64,000 bases of DNA from a bacterium. Its GTDB lineage: Bacteria > Lindowbacteria > 2-12-FULL-62-27. A program made the position numbers and the translations under genes. Each line of letters begins with the position of its first letter. Positions within the stretch are counted from its first letter, which is position 1. Shown piece by piece: positions 25,528-33,684 of this stretch. The notes beneath the pieces are model-generated. The model was not told the origin of the DNA. It ran no database searches and saw only the letters and a list, made by a program, of their open reading frames with translations. The stretch lies in NCBI GenBank assembly GCA_016202645.1, contig JACQOF010000127.1, positions 117,297-181,296 of the forward strand. The letters are read 5' to 3'.

Positions 25528-27022
25528 AACCGGCCTGGACCTTTCCGCCTGTCAGCTGGCAGACGCGATCCGCGATGGGGAACTGAGGGCGGCGGACGTC
25601 TGTGGAACGTTTCTCGAACATATCCGGGAACAGGATCCAAAACTTCAGGCTTTCGTCACCGTGCTGGAGGACGACGCGATGCGGCAGGCCGAGTCGGTCG
25701 ACCGGGACCACTCCCACGCGGGCGCGGCGCTGCTTCGCGGCGTGCCGATCGCGCTCAAGGACAACCTCTGCACGCGAGGTGTTCCGACGACCTGCTCCTC
25801 AAAAATTCTGGAGGGGTTCGTGCCGCCCTACGACGCGACGGTGGTGGCGCGCCTTCGGGGCGTGACGCCGTTTCTCGGCAAGACCAACCTCGACGAGTTC
25901 GCGATGGGATCGTCCACCGAAAATTCCGCCCTCTTTGAAACCCGCAACCCGCACGACCCCGGGTGTGTTCCGGGCGGTTCTTCCGGCGGATCCGCCGCCG
26001 CCGTCGCTTCCGGCATGGCGCCCCTCGCGCTCGGGTCCGACACCGGCGGATCGATCCGCCAGCCCGCGGCCTTTTGCGGAGTTGTCGGCCTGAAACCGAC
26101 CTATGGCCGCGTGTCCCGCTACGGCCTCATCGCATTCGCCTCCTCTCTCGACCAGATCGGCCCCTTCGCCCGCACGGCCGAGGACGCGGCGCTTCTCCTC
26201 GACGCCATCGCCGGACCCGACCCGCGCGACGCCACGTGTCTGGCGACAGCCGCGCCGTCTTGCCGCGCAGCGTTATCGAAACCGTTTGAAAAATTGCGAG
26301 TGGGCCTGCCCCGCGAATATTTTCAGGAGGGTCTTTCGGCGCCGGTTGCGCAGGCGCTGGCGGCGACGCGCCAGTCCCTGCAGGACCTCGGATGCTCGAT
26401 GGTGGATGTGTCTCTCCCGCACACCGATTACGCCGTGCCGACCTACTACATCCTCGCGCCCGCCGAAGCCTCCTCGAACCTCGCGCGGTATGATGGCGTG
26501 CAGTACGGACTCCGGGCGCCGGCCGGGAACTTGATCGAACAGTATCTGAACACGAGATCCGCGGGATTCGGCCGCGAGGTCAAACGCCGGATCATGCTTG
26601 GCACCTACGCGCTCTCTTCCGGCTATTATGACGCGTACTATCTCAAGGCCCTGAAAGTCCGCCGGCTGATTCATGACGATTTTTCCAAAGCCTTCGCCCA
26701 GGCCGACGTGCTTCTCACGCCCACCACGCCGACGGCCGCGTTCCGGTTCGGCGAAAAAGTTTCCGACCCTCTGCAGATGTATCTCTCGGACATCTTCACC
26801 ATCTCCGCCAACCTCGCGGGCCTGCCCGCCCTATCCTTCCCCTGCGGAATGGACGGTCATCTCCCCATCGGCGCGCAACTCATCGGTCCCGCGCTTTCCG
26901 AAGCGCGGCTCCTGCGGATCGTCCACGAGTACCAGAAGGACACCAACTGGCACCTTCGGAGACCCCAGTCCATCCTGCGAAGCCCCCAGAAGCGCAAGCG
27001 TACTCCAGGCGAAGCAGGATGA
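25520..27022 (+). CDS. gatA: Glutamyl-tRNA(Gln) amidotransferase subunit A
   Basis: The amidase subunit that releases ammonia from glutamine or asparagine for the tRNA amidation. The amidase-signature Ser-cisSer-Lys triad is visible in LRGVPIALKDNLCTRG (Lys) and in the glycine/serine-rich GGSSGGSAAAVASGMAPLAL and SDTGGSIRQPAAFCG. YGRVSRYGLIAFASSLDQIG and the C-terminal LPALSFPCGMDGHLPIGAQL are also family-typical. At 500 residues it is full length. The start (MSKTGLDL) lies inside the end of gatC, and the stop overlaps the gatB start (ATGA). Confidence 0.97.
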   Translation: MSKTGLDLSACQLADAIRDGELRAADVCGTFLEHIREQDPKLQAFVTVLEDDAMRQAESVDRDHSHAGAALLRGVPIALKDNLCTRGVPTTCSSKILEGFVPPYDATVVARLRGVTPFLGKTNLDEFAMGSSTENSALFETRNPHDPGCVPGGSSGGSAAAVASGMAPLALGSDTGGSIRQPAAFCGVVGLKPTYGRVSRYGLIAFASSLDQIGPFARTAEDAALLLDAIAGPDPRDATCLATAAPSCRAALSKPFEKLRVGLPREYFQEGLSAPVAQALAATRQSLQDLGCSMVDVSLPHTDYAVPTYYILAPAEASSNLARYDGVQYGLRAPAGNLIEQYLNTRSAGFGREVKRRIMLGTYALSSGYYDAYYLKALKVRRLIHDDFSKAFAQADVLLTPTTPTAAFRFGEKVSDPLQMYLSDIFTISANLAGLPALSFPCGMDGHLPIGAQLIGPALSEARLLRIVHEYQKDTNWHLRRPQSILRSPQKRKRTPGEAG

Positions 27023-28464
27023 AGTACGAACCCGTGATCGGCCTGGAGGTCCACGTCCAGCTCAAGACCGCGTCAAAAATTTTCTGCTCCTGCTCCACCG
27101 AATTCGGCCGGGAACCGAACCTCAACACCTGTCCCGTGTGCATGGGGCTTCCCGGGAGCCTCCCCGTGCTGAACCGCCGGGCCGTCGACCTGGCGATATC
27201 GGCCGCTCTGGCCCTGGACTGCCGCATCTCGCCGTTTTTCAAGTTCGACCGGAAGAATTATTTTTATCCCGATCTGCCGAAGGCCTACCAGATATCCCAA
27301 TACGACCTGCCTCTCGCCACCGGCGGGCGGCTCGAAATTTCCGCAAACGGATCGTCCCGAAACATCGACATCGAGCGCATCCACATGGAGGAGGACGCCG
27401 GGAAACTCGTCCACGCCGAGCCCGGGCACGGGGTGCCGAAGGGGACGAGTTTTGTCGACTACAACCGCGCCGGCACTCCCCTCATCGAAATCGTCAGCCG
27501 GCCGGATTTACGAAGTCCCGCCGAGGCCCACGCCTACCTCGACGCCCTGAAGCACATCCTCCGGTATCTCGACGTCTCCGATTGTAATATGGAGGAAGGC
27601 TCCCTCCGCTGTGACGCCAACGTGTCGATCCGTCCGGCGGGCGAGACGGCGCTGGGCACCCGGTCGGAACTCAAGAATTTGAACTCTTTTAAATTCGTCG
27701 AGAAGGCCATCGAGATCGAGATCGAGCGGCAGACTGAGGTTCTCGAATCAGGCGGACGGGTCATCCAGGAAACGCGTGGATACGATTCGGCGAAAAACAC
27801 GACCCATCCCCAGCGCAGTAAAGAGCAGGCGCACGACTACAGGTATTTCCCCGAACCGGACCTTCCGGGATTCACCGTCACGCCGGACCAGATCGAGCGC
27901 TTCCGGAGCGCGTTGCCGGAACTGCCGGCAGCCCGGCGGCGGCGCTTTCAGACAAAGCTAGGTCTTCCGGCCTACGACGCCGAAGTCCTCACGGCCGAAT
28001 CCGACACGGCGGATTATTTCGAGAAGGTCGTCGGGCTTGGCGCCGACCCCAAAAAAACTTCGAACTTCATCATGACCGAACTTCTGTTCAATCTGAAAAC
28101 CGCCGGCCTCCCCGCCGGCCGTTCTCCCGTCACACCGGCGCGGCTTGCGGAACTGCTCAAGCTTCAGGCGGACGGCAAAATCAGCGGCAAGATCGCAAAA
28201 GATATTTTTCCGGCGATGTTCGAGAAGGGCGTATCGGCGCAGGAGGTCCTCAAGGACCAGAAGATCGAACTGATCGCGGACGCTGGGAGCCTGGACGAGC
28301 CGATCCGCCAGGTCATCTCGGAAAATCCAAAGGCGATCGAGGACCTTCGGGCCGGTAAACTCACAGTCCTTGGATTTTTAGTCGGGCAGGTCATGAAGAA
28401 AACGAGGGGCCAGGCAGACCCAAAAATTGTGCCCCAGGAGCTCAAAAAGCGTCTCGGGATTTGA
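27019..28464 (+). CDS. gatB: Asp/Glu-tRNA amidotransferase subunit B
   Basis: The tRNA-binding and kinase subunit of GatCAB. It begins YEPVIGLEVHVQLKT, with the zinc-type cysteines in FCSCSTEFG and NTCPVCMGLPGSLPVLN. Ligand-site segments FYPDLPKAYQISQYD, HMEEDAGKLVH and VDYNRAGTPLIEIVS follow, and then the tail-body YqeY-like domain. Full length at 481 residues. It is the last gene of the glycosyltransferase-gatCAB unit. Its stop is followed by the flgM regulatory region. Presence of gatCAB implies that the organism makes Gln-tRNA or Asn-tRNA indirectly. Confidence 0.97.
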   Translation: MKYEPVIGLEVHVQLKTASKIFCSCSTEFGREPNLNTCPVCMGLPGSLPVLNRRAVDLAISAALALDCRISPFFKFDRKNYFYPDLPKAYQISQYDLPLATGGRLEISANGSSRNIDIERIHMEEDAGKLVHAEPGHGVPKGTSFVDYNRAGTPLIEIVSRPDLRSPAEAHAYLDALKHILRYLDVSDCNMEEGSLRCDANVSIRPAGETALGTRSELKNLNSFKFVEKAIEIEIERQTEVLESGGRVIQETRGYDSAKNTTHPQRSKEQAHDYRYFPEPDLPGFTVTPDQIERFRSALPELPAARRRRFQTKLGLPAYDAEVLTAESDTADYFEKVVGLGADPKKTSNFIMTELLFNLKTAGLPAGRSPVTPARLAELLKLQADGKISGKIAKDIFPAMFEKGVSAQEVLKDQKIELIADAGSLDEPIRQVISENPKAIEDLRAGKLTVLGFLVGQVMKKTRGQADPKIVPQELKKRLGI

Positions 28465-28515
28465 CACGCGCCCGGGACAGTTTGATATCCTATTGATATT
28501 CAGAAGGTTTCCGGC

Positions 28516-28543
28516 TAAAGTTTTGGGTGAGGGTGGCCGATAA
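28516..28543 (+). promoter_or_regulatory. Sigma-28 (FliA) flagellar promoter of flgM
   Basis: TAAAGTTT (28516-28523) and GCCGATAA (28536-28543) are exact matches to the two halves of the sigma-28 consensus. They are separated by 12 bases instead of the usual 11. A Shine-Dalgarno GAGGAGGT (28553-28560) and the flgM ATG (28568) follow immediately. Sigma-28 control of flgM is the classical feedback arrangement. Confidence 0.75.
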
Positions 28544-28567
28544 AGAGGTATAGAGGAGGTAACGCAC

Positions 28568-28873
28568 ATGGTTGTGGAACCCATTCACGGAGGACAGGAA
28601 GTCCAGCGCAGTCAGAACATCAAGAATAAGGACGCTGCGAAGCTTAATGAAGCCTCCAAGTCTGGCAAATCAAGTGATTCGGTCGAAATCAGCGGAGCGG
28701 CCAAGGCGGCAGCCAGCACGAAATCCGCGATTGACGCGGTGCAGGCGGTGCCCGATCTGGTCCGAAGAGACCGAGTGGAGGCAGCGAGAGAGCGAATCCT
28801 TGGCGGCGATTATCTGTCGCCAAAAGTCGTAGACGAAATAGCGGAAAAGATCGCGAATCTACTGATCAAGTAA
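28568..28873 (+). CDS. flgM: Anti-sigma-28 factor FlgM
   Basis: A 101-residue protein of FlgM type, which holds the flagellar sigma factor FliA inactive until the hook is complete and FlgM is exported. The N-terminal half is polar and disordered-looking (KNKDAAKLNEASKSGKSSDS). The C-terminal half has the sigma-binding helices: DSVEISGAAKAA, then DLVRRDRVEAARERILGGDY, then VDEIAEKIANLLIK. This matches FlgM in length and pattern (RV..ar..I..G.Y). The gene has a near-consensus sigma-28 promoter, a strong ribosome site and a terminator downstream (28968-29012). No other flagellar genes are in the window. Confidence 0.85.
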   Translation: MVVEPIHGGQEVQRSQNIKNKDAAKLNEASKSGKSSDSVEISGAAKAAASTKSAIDAVQAVPDLVRRDRVEAARERILGGDYLSPKVVDEIAEKIANLLIK

Positions 28874-28890
28874 ACAATCCGCAGGGCTTT

Positions 28891-28926
28891 CATGAGATCC
28901 GCCAGGGGCGGGCCGCATGAAAGTCC
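28891..28926 (+). other. Hairpin downstream of flgM
   Basis: GGCTTTCATG-agatCCGCC-aggGGCGG-gccgCATGAAAGTCC forms a two-tier stem shortly after the flgM stop. There is no T-run, so it is not an intrinsic terminator. It may protect the mRNA 3' end or be a small RNA domain. Confidence 0.45.
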
Positions 28927-28967
28927 GGCTTAATCCATACCATCATATCCTGTTGTTTGTGTTCCAA

Positions 28968-29012
28968 AGAGAGCTTGGGCCGGCGTTTCAATTCCGAGCT
29001 CTCTCTTTTTTT
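28968..29012 (+). terminator. Intrinsic terminator of flgM
   Basis: AGAGAGCT (28968-28975) pairs with AGCTCTCT (28997-29004), and a run of seven T follows (29006-29012). It is the only terminator-like structure downstream of flgM on the plus strand. Confidence 0.75.
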
Positions 29013-29040
29013 GGGGAGCCCCCTACAACCTTCAGATGTC

Positions 29041-29143
29041 AGGAAAAAAAAAGACCACGGTGGGGCGGTCAAGCGCGGGGGAGAAAAAGTAGAATGATCA
29101 GGTTATCAAATGGCCGCGCTTGCCGTATGCCCCATCGTGGTTC
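29041..29143 (-). terminator. Long intrinsic terminator for the minus-strand small gene
   Basis: On the minus strand a stem is formed by 29114-29143 and 29053-29078 (about 25 pairs with a few mismatches, around CCACGATGGGGC / GCCCCACCGTGG). It is followed by nine T (A-run at 29044-29052). It lies 17 bases after the stop of the 56-codon frame at 29160-29330. Confidence 0.65.
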
Positions 29144-29159
29144 AAATCAGCACTCCAAA

Positions 29160-29330
29160 CTAAGCGGAAACATCCACGTTCTGTCCGATGCCTAACGCCG
29201 TTTCCTTGGCGCCCGGTAAATTGGTCGTCGCTTGTTCCGGTGGAAATTCCGGCGGCAGTTTATGCCCCTGAATATCCCGCTGGAAAAGCTTGGATGCCGG
29301 CGTCGGGACCTGGACCGATGCCACTTCCAT
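29160..29330 (-). CDS. Possible 56-residue small protein next to flgM
   Basis: An ATG-to-TAG frame of 56 codons on the minus strand, below usual gene-finder cut-offs. The product begins MEVASVQVPTPASKLFQRDI and ends in LGIGQNVDVSA. It is proline-rich and soluble. The ending (G..N-V-D-V-x-A) and the size recall the short YjfB-type putative motility proteins that end in similar 'NIDV' strings. The resemblance is weak and the middle of the protein does not match well. Support for a real gene comes from the dedicated terminator just downstream on the same strand, a modest ribosome-site-like AGGATGG upstream, and codon use like the neighbours. The stretch 29331-29457 upstream shows nothing clear. 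Confidence 0.4.
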   Translation of the reverse strand: MEVASVQVPTPASKLFQRDIQGHKLPPEFPPEQATTNLPGAKETALGIGQNVDVSA

Positions 29331-29457
29331 AATCCATCACCATCCTGAAATCTCATCGGGCCCGATCGAAGAGGGGGCCCACACCCTCCCGAAACATCAG
29401 GTCGTATAGGGGTAAGTGTTCAGGTAAAGTTTGAGAAAGTCAAATTCTTTTTTGGAT

Positions 29458-30585
29458 TCAGCGCATCCTCAGATAAGGCAGCGGATCCTGCGGCAGGCCG
29501 TTCTTGCGGACTTCAAAGTGCAGGTTCGGGCCGGTGGCCAGGCCTGTGGCACCAATGGCGCCGATCGACTGGCCCTGTTCGACCCGCTGACCGCGGGAGA
29601 CGCGGGTGGAGGAGAGGTGGGCATAGCGGGTGGTGAGACCGTTCTTGTGCCGGATGACGATGATCTTGCCGTAGCCCCGCATCCAGCCGACGAAGCTGAC
29701 CTGGCCGTCCGCCGCGGAGAAGACCGTCGCGCCGCGGCCGCCACCGATGTCGATGCCTTCGTGAAAAATCCGCCGCTTCTTGATCGGGTGGACCCGAAAT
29801 CCGAATCCCGAGTTGACGGACCGATAGCTGGCCGGCCACAGGAGACCGTCCGGGTTCCGGCGCGCGAGCCGCTGAACGGTCTGAAGCGTCAGGTTCGGGT
29901 TGGGCACATAGACGGTGGCGCCCGCTTTGAGGTCCTTGCCGCTTTTCAGCTGATTGAACGTCAGAATATCCGGGGCGCCAACGGAAAAGCGCCGGCCGAC
30001 AGACCAGAGCGTCTCTCCCGTCTTCAGTTTGACTTCGATCACGTCCATATTCGGAATGAGGATCTCCTTGCCAGGCCGCAGATATTTGGGATCCGACATG
30101 ACGGCGGCGTTCGCCCACATGAGGGTCACCGCCCGGATGCCATGCTTCTGCGCCAGGTCCCACGGGTTGTCACCAGGTTTGATCTTGTATTTTTTCAGCC
30201 GAAATTCGTTCTTCGTCAGCGCCGTCGCCGGGGTTTTGACCTCCTCCACCACTTCCTCGATCCGGTCCATGCTGTCCGGCTCGTACTCGTCCGGATCCGA
30301 AAGCGGCACACTGCGGAAACTCGTCAGGACTTCCCGTTGAACCAGCAAGGATTCATCCAATGGAGGGGGGGACGCGAAAGAAAGCCGCTGGACCTGCGAT
30401 ACCGCTAACACGGCGCCCAAGACGAGCAGGGTGGCCAGACCCCACTTGATTTTCCGGAGGCGCCGCCCCATCCCCCACCCGGACTGGCCCCGCAAACTCT
30501 CCTTCTCGCCGGCGTACCCCTGCCGGTTCATGCCGGGCGCGCCGGCCGTTTTTCGGGCTGAACGGTGAGCGGAATAAATGAACAC
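29458..30585 (-). CDS. LysM and M23 peptidase domain protein (murein hydrolase or activator)
   Basis: A 375-residue single-pass membrane or exported protein. A basic N-terminal tail of about 47 residues precedes one hydrophobic helix (WGLATLLVLGAVLAVSQV, about 49-66). Two LysM-type peptidoglycan-binding motifs follow (YKIKPGDNPWDLAQKHGI and VKLKTGETLWSVGRRFSV). The C-terminal M23 (LytM) domain has FHEGIDIGGGRGATVFSAA, with the first zinc ligands His and Asp, YGKIIVIRHKNGLTTRYAHL, and GPNLHFEVRKNG with the HxH pair. All zinc ligands seem present, so it may be an active endopeptidase. The start is a GTG at 30585; an ATG at 30531 lacks a ribosome site. It is divergent from the calpain-like gene across an AT-rich spacer. 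Confidence 0.9.
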   Translation of the reverse strand: MFIYSAHRSARKTAGAPGMNRQGYAGEKESLRGQSGWGMGRRLRKIKWGLATLLVLGAVLAVSQVQRLSFASPPPLDESLLVQREVLTSFRSVPLSDPDEYEPDSMDRIEEVVEEVKTPATALTKNEFRLKKYKIKPGDNPWDLAQKHGIRAVTLMWANAAVMSDPKYLRPGKEILIPNMDVIEVKLKTGETLWSVGRRFSVGAPDILTFNQLKSGKDLKAGATVYVPNPNLTLQTVQRLARRNPDGLLWPASYRSVNSGFGFRVHPIKKRRIFHEGIDIGGGRGATVFSAADGQVSFVGWMRGYGKIIVIRHKNGLTTRYAHLSSTRVSRGQRVEQGQSIGAIGATGLATGPNLHFEVRKNGLPQDPLPYLRMR

Positions 30586-30704
30586 GCCTCTCTGCTTCCT
30601 CCTTCCCTCTATATAATATATATATCGTCCGGTTCCCTCCCCGGGATGAGCACAGCGGGGGCAGTCAACTTGACAATATTTGTCTGCTGGGAGACCATCC
30701 GATC

Positions 30705-32408
30705 ATGCCTTTACCATCCACATCGCGTGCATCCGCAGGTGACGCTTCCATCCGGCTGGCGTCTGAAATCCTCCTCAGAAAGCGAGATCAACCCCGCCTG
30801 ACCAGCGGCGAAATCGCTTTTAAAAAACTCGATGGGCCTTTGTATGTCGACGGTGTCCGCCCCACTGACCCCCGGCAGGGATTTATAGGCGATTGCTATC
30901 TGTTGTGCGCCTTTTCGGCGCTCGCCCGATCACGGCCTCAGCTCGTCGAATCGATGATCCACTCGAACGGCGACGGAATTTATGACATCGCCTTTTACCG
31001 GAGGCTGGGTGATGGAAAATTCCAGCCGGAAACGGTCAGGATAGACGGCAAAATTCCTGTCACAGCCAAAGACGGCCATCCCATCTATGTGCGGACTCTT
31101 CCGGATGTTCGCGGCCAGATGGAAATATGGCCGATGATCGCCGAAAAGGCCTTTGCGGCGTGGAAAGGCGGCTATCACATCATGGGTGAGGGCGGCGCCG
31201 TGGAGGACACGCTTGAAGAACTCACCGGCAAGCCCACCCGCATGCTCTATGTTTCCGAACATCATCCGGAAGTTCTTTGGAAGATGCTGGCGCTGGCAAC
31301 GCGCGAAAAGTGGCCAACCACGGTCTGCACGTGGGGGCGTGTTGAGCGACCGGGCCTGGATGAACTGGGGATGCATCCAAACCACATTCACATTTTTCTT
31401 GGCGTCCATGCCCTGCGCGGCCGGCGAATCGTCTGGCTGCGCGACCCCTTTGACAAACCCACGTGCGGCAAATTGAATCTCCCGGATCCGGACGGCGTCT
31501 TCACTCTGTCCTGGGAAAATTTTCTGGCCTATTTCGGCGAAATTCACATCAACGGCCGGCAAATTTTTGAAATCCCCTCTCCGCCTCATCCTTCGGTCAC
31601 CATCATGCGGGCCCTGGAGCGCTCCTATGTATTCCACGCGCTTGATCTGAAGACGCGCCGGACTCTGGCCAGGGATTTCAAGCGCGCCCGGATACCGGCC
31701 AACGAATACATTTTCACGGCCGGCTCCGCGCCGGATTTTTACTATCTCATCCAATCCGGCGCGGCCGGTGTCGAAGTCCGCGTCAAAGGCTCGGCCAGGA
31801 AGCGGCGGGTGGCCGTTTTGAATGCCGGCGACCAATTCGGAGAAATGGCCTTGATCAACAACTCGCCCCGGGCGGCGGATGTGAAAACCATCACCCCTCT
31901 TGTGGTCTACAAGATGGCCGCGAAGAAATTTCAAAAGTGGATTTCATCCCGGCCCGATATGGTCAGCCGCATTCGCCGCCGGTTCGAGCTGCAGCTCTGG
32001 ATGCAGAAATGGTCGAAGCGCCCCATCACGTCGATGTCGCTCGACATGCTGCTCGCCGCCGGGAAAGAGAAATTATACCGGAAGGGCGAAATCGTGTTCC
32101 GGCGGGGCGACGTTGCGGACAGTTTTTATGTAATTCTGGACGGCAGGATCGAGGTTTTTACGAAGGCAGGTCAATCTCTCAAACGAATTAAAATTTTGCA
32201 CAGCGGCGACATTTTCGGCGAAGGCGCGGCGCTGAAACGCATGCCGCGGTCGGCGTGGGTGCGGGCGGTGGCCCCATCCAAACTCCTGCGGCTGGACATC
32301 GGCGTTGCGGAAAATCTAATGGAGAGTTTTGAGGTCGTGCAGCGCCAGCTCGAATTTATCGCGCGCCGACGATTCAGACGCCTCAAAAAAGTAAGGGGGC
32401 CGCATTGA
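30705..32408 (+). CDS. Calpain-like cysteine protease fused to two cyclic-nucleotide-binding domains
   Basis: A 567-residue cytosolic protein. Residues about 35-290 form a calpain-type (CysPc) domain. QGFIGDCYLLCAFSALA places the nucleophile at Cys64; MIAEKAFAAWKGGYHIMGEG and VEDTLEELTGKPT match the calpain core. HPNHIHIFLGVHAL (about 224-237) supplies the histidine, and RIVWLRDPFDKP the third residue, where calpains have Asn (LRNPWG) and this protein has Asp247. LSWENFLAYFGEI closes the domain. Two CRP-type domains follow. Their phosphate-binding cassettes are FGEMALINNSPRAADV (378-393) and FGEGAALKRMPRSAWV (504-519), both with the Glu and Arg that bind cyclic nucleotides. This suggests a cNMP-gated protease (inference). 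It lies 13 bases before a PaaK-like gene. Confidence 0.85.
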   Translation: MPLPSTSRASAGDASIRLASEILLRKRDQPRLTSGEIAFKKLDGPLYVDGVRPTDPRQGFIGDCYLLCAFSALARSRPQLVESMIHSNGDGIYDIAFYRRLGDGKFQPETVRIDGKIPVTAKDGHPIYVRTLPDVRGQMEIWPMIAEKAFAAWKGGYHIMGEGGAVEDTLEELTGKPTRMLYVSEHHPEVLWKMLALATREKWPTTVCTWGRVERPGLDELGMHPNHIHIFLGVHALRGRRIVWLRDPFDKPTCGKLNLPDPDGVFTLSWENFLAYFGEIHINGRQIFEIPSPPHPSVTIMRALERSYVFHALDLKTRRTLARDFKRARIPANEYIFTAGSAPDFYYLIQSGAAGVEVRVKGSARKRRVAVLNAGDQFGEMALINNSPRAADVKTITPLVVYKMAAKKFQKWISSRPDMVSRIRRRFELQLWMQKWSKRPITSMSLDMLLAAGKEKLYRKGEIVFRRGDVADSFYVILDGRIEVFTKAGQSLKRIKILHSGDIFGEGAALKRMPRSAWVRAVAPSKLLRLDIGVAENLMESFEVVQRQLEFIARRRFRRLKKVRGPH

Positions 32409-32421
32409 GGTGATATCCTCC

Positions 32422-33684
32422 ATGGAAATCGCGGCGAGATTTGGAACGGACGGGGCGAGTCCACGCGCCGTCCACGATGTCGTCAAAGATCTTCCGATAT
32501 ACGCCGACCGGCCGTTTTGTCTCACCGACGGAACGGATGGATTTTTGGACGCCCTGCCGTTTATGACGAAGGCCGACTTGCGGCGTTATTTCCCTCACGG
32601 GTTCCTGCGGCCGGGAACATCATTCGCGTCCCTGATTGCTTCGAAGAAAGTGGAAGTCGTTCGGACGTCCGGCACGAGCAGCGACCGTCTGCAGGTTCTC
32701 TGGGATGCCGACTGGTGGGAACGCCAGGAGGCGGCCGCGCTGAAGTCGCATGCCTACATTGGGCCGCGCATGACAGGCGAGTACACGGAGGCGGTGCTCA
32801 CCACGCCCCTCTGTTCGGAGAGCGTATGCAAAACGGGGCCGGCCACCATGGAGGAACGGCGCGTCGACAATCTGCTTTTTCTCAATACCCAGCATGATCC
32901 CAGCCGCTGGACCCACTCCGACCTCGCGCGGATGGCCGACGAGATCGACCGGTTCCGGCCCGCCGCCATCGAGGCTGATCCGGTGTATCTTGCGGTTCTG
33001 GCCAGACATCTCCGGGACAGCCGCCGGCCCGTTTTCAAATTCGATTGGATCATCCTGACCTATGAATTTGTTTCGGCGATTGACAAAACCGCGATCCGCG
33101 GCCTGTTTGGCTGTCCGGTTTTTGAATTCTACGGCCTGACCGAAGCCGGCGTTTTTTTTCTGGAGTGCCCCAAAGGCCGGCATCATTTCTGCGGCAGTGA
33201 CTCGGTCGTCGAAGTTTTTCGCGTGACCGAAGGGGATGACGGATGGCGGGGGTTGCCGGTCAACACGGGCGAGGCGGTGGTCACCACATGGGGAAATTCC
33301 GCCGCGCCGCTGCTCCGGTATCGGACGGGCGACCTCGTGACGGTGGGAGTGGATCGGTGCGCCTGCGGCGCTCCCGGGCCGACAGTGCTCAGTTTTGAAG
33401 GCCGAATCCGGGATGTGATCAAACTTCCGGATGGAAAAGTTTTCACGCCCCGGCTGATTGACGATACGCTTTTTGGCATCCCGGGTCTGGCCCAATACGT
33501 CTGTGTTCAGGAAGGCCCGGACTCCATGCGGGTGGATTATGTTTCCGACGGCCCGCGCGATCCCGGCGGCGAAATCGTATCCCAGCTGCATTCCATCTTG
33601 GGGACCGCGCGCGTCGCCGCAAGATCGGCGCCGTTTATCACGCCGGAGCAGTCCGGAAAATACAGAACGGCCGTGCCGCTGTGA
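32422..33684 (+). CDS. PaaK-like adenylate-forming enzyme (phenylacetate-CoA ligase family)
   Basis: A 420-residue member of the ANL superfamily close to phenylacetate-CoA ligase. Motifs: TSGTSSDRLQVLWD (ATP-binding loop, near residue 85), FEFYGLTEAGVFF (the A5-like Y.x.TE motif), RYRTGDLVTVG (ribose-binding Asp) and GRIRDVIKLPDGK (hinge). A CACGAPGP segment supplies two cysteines as in PaaK enzymes that bind zinc or iron. The N-terminal region is diverged, so the acid substrate is unknown. The ATG at 32422 is chosen because GAGGTGAT stands 8 bases upstream; a GTG at 32410 is in frame but lacks this. It overlaps the next gene at TGATG, implying that the two products act together. Confidence 0.8.
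   Translation: MEIAARFGTDGASPRAVHDVVKDLPIYADRPFCLTDGTDGFLDALPFMTKADLRRYFPHGFLRPGTSFASLIASKKVEVVRTSGTSSDRLQVLWDADWWERQEAAALKSHAYIGPRMTGEYTEAVLTTPLCSESVCKTGPATMEERRVDNLLFLNTQHDPSRWTHSDLARMADEIDRFRPAAIEADPVYLAVLARHLRDSRRPVFKFDWIILTYEFVSAIDKTAIRGLFGCPVFEFYGLTEAGVFFLECPKGRHHFCGSDSVVEVFRVTEGDDGWRGLPVNTGEAVVTTWGNSAAPLLRYRTGDLVTVGVDRCACGAPGPTVLSFEGRIRDVIKLPDGKVFTPRLIDDTLFGIPGLAQYVCVQEGPDSMRVDYVSDGPRDPGGEIVSQLHSILGTARVAARSAPFITPEQSGKYRTAVPL

Noticed and set aside
28461-28491. TTGACA...TATCCT as a sigma-70 promoter for flgM
   Set aside because: The spacing (19) and weak -10 are poor compared with the exact sigma-28 halves nearer the gene; it could at most be a secondary promoter.
29113-29160. tRNA-like segment with GGTTCAAATC
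   Set aside because: No matching acceptor or anticodon stem can be drawn; the bases are better explained as one arm of the minus-strand terminator.
30670-30704. TTGACA as a -35 box for the calpain-like gene
   Set aside because: It is only 30 bases from the ATG and there is no -10 at a proper distance; the TATAAT at 30612 likewise lacks a -35 in either direction.
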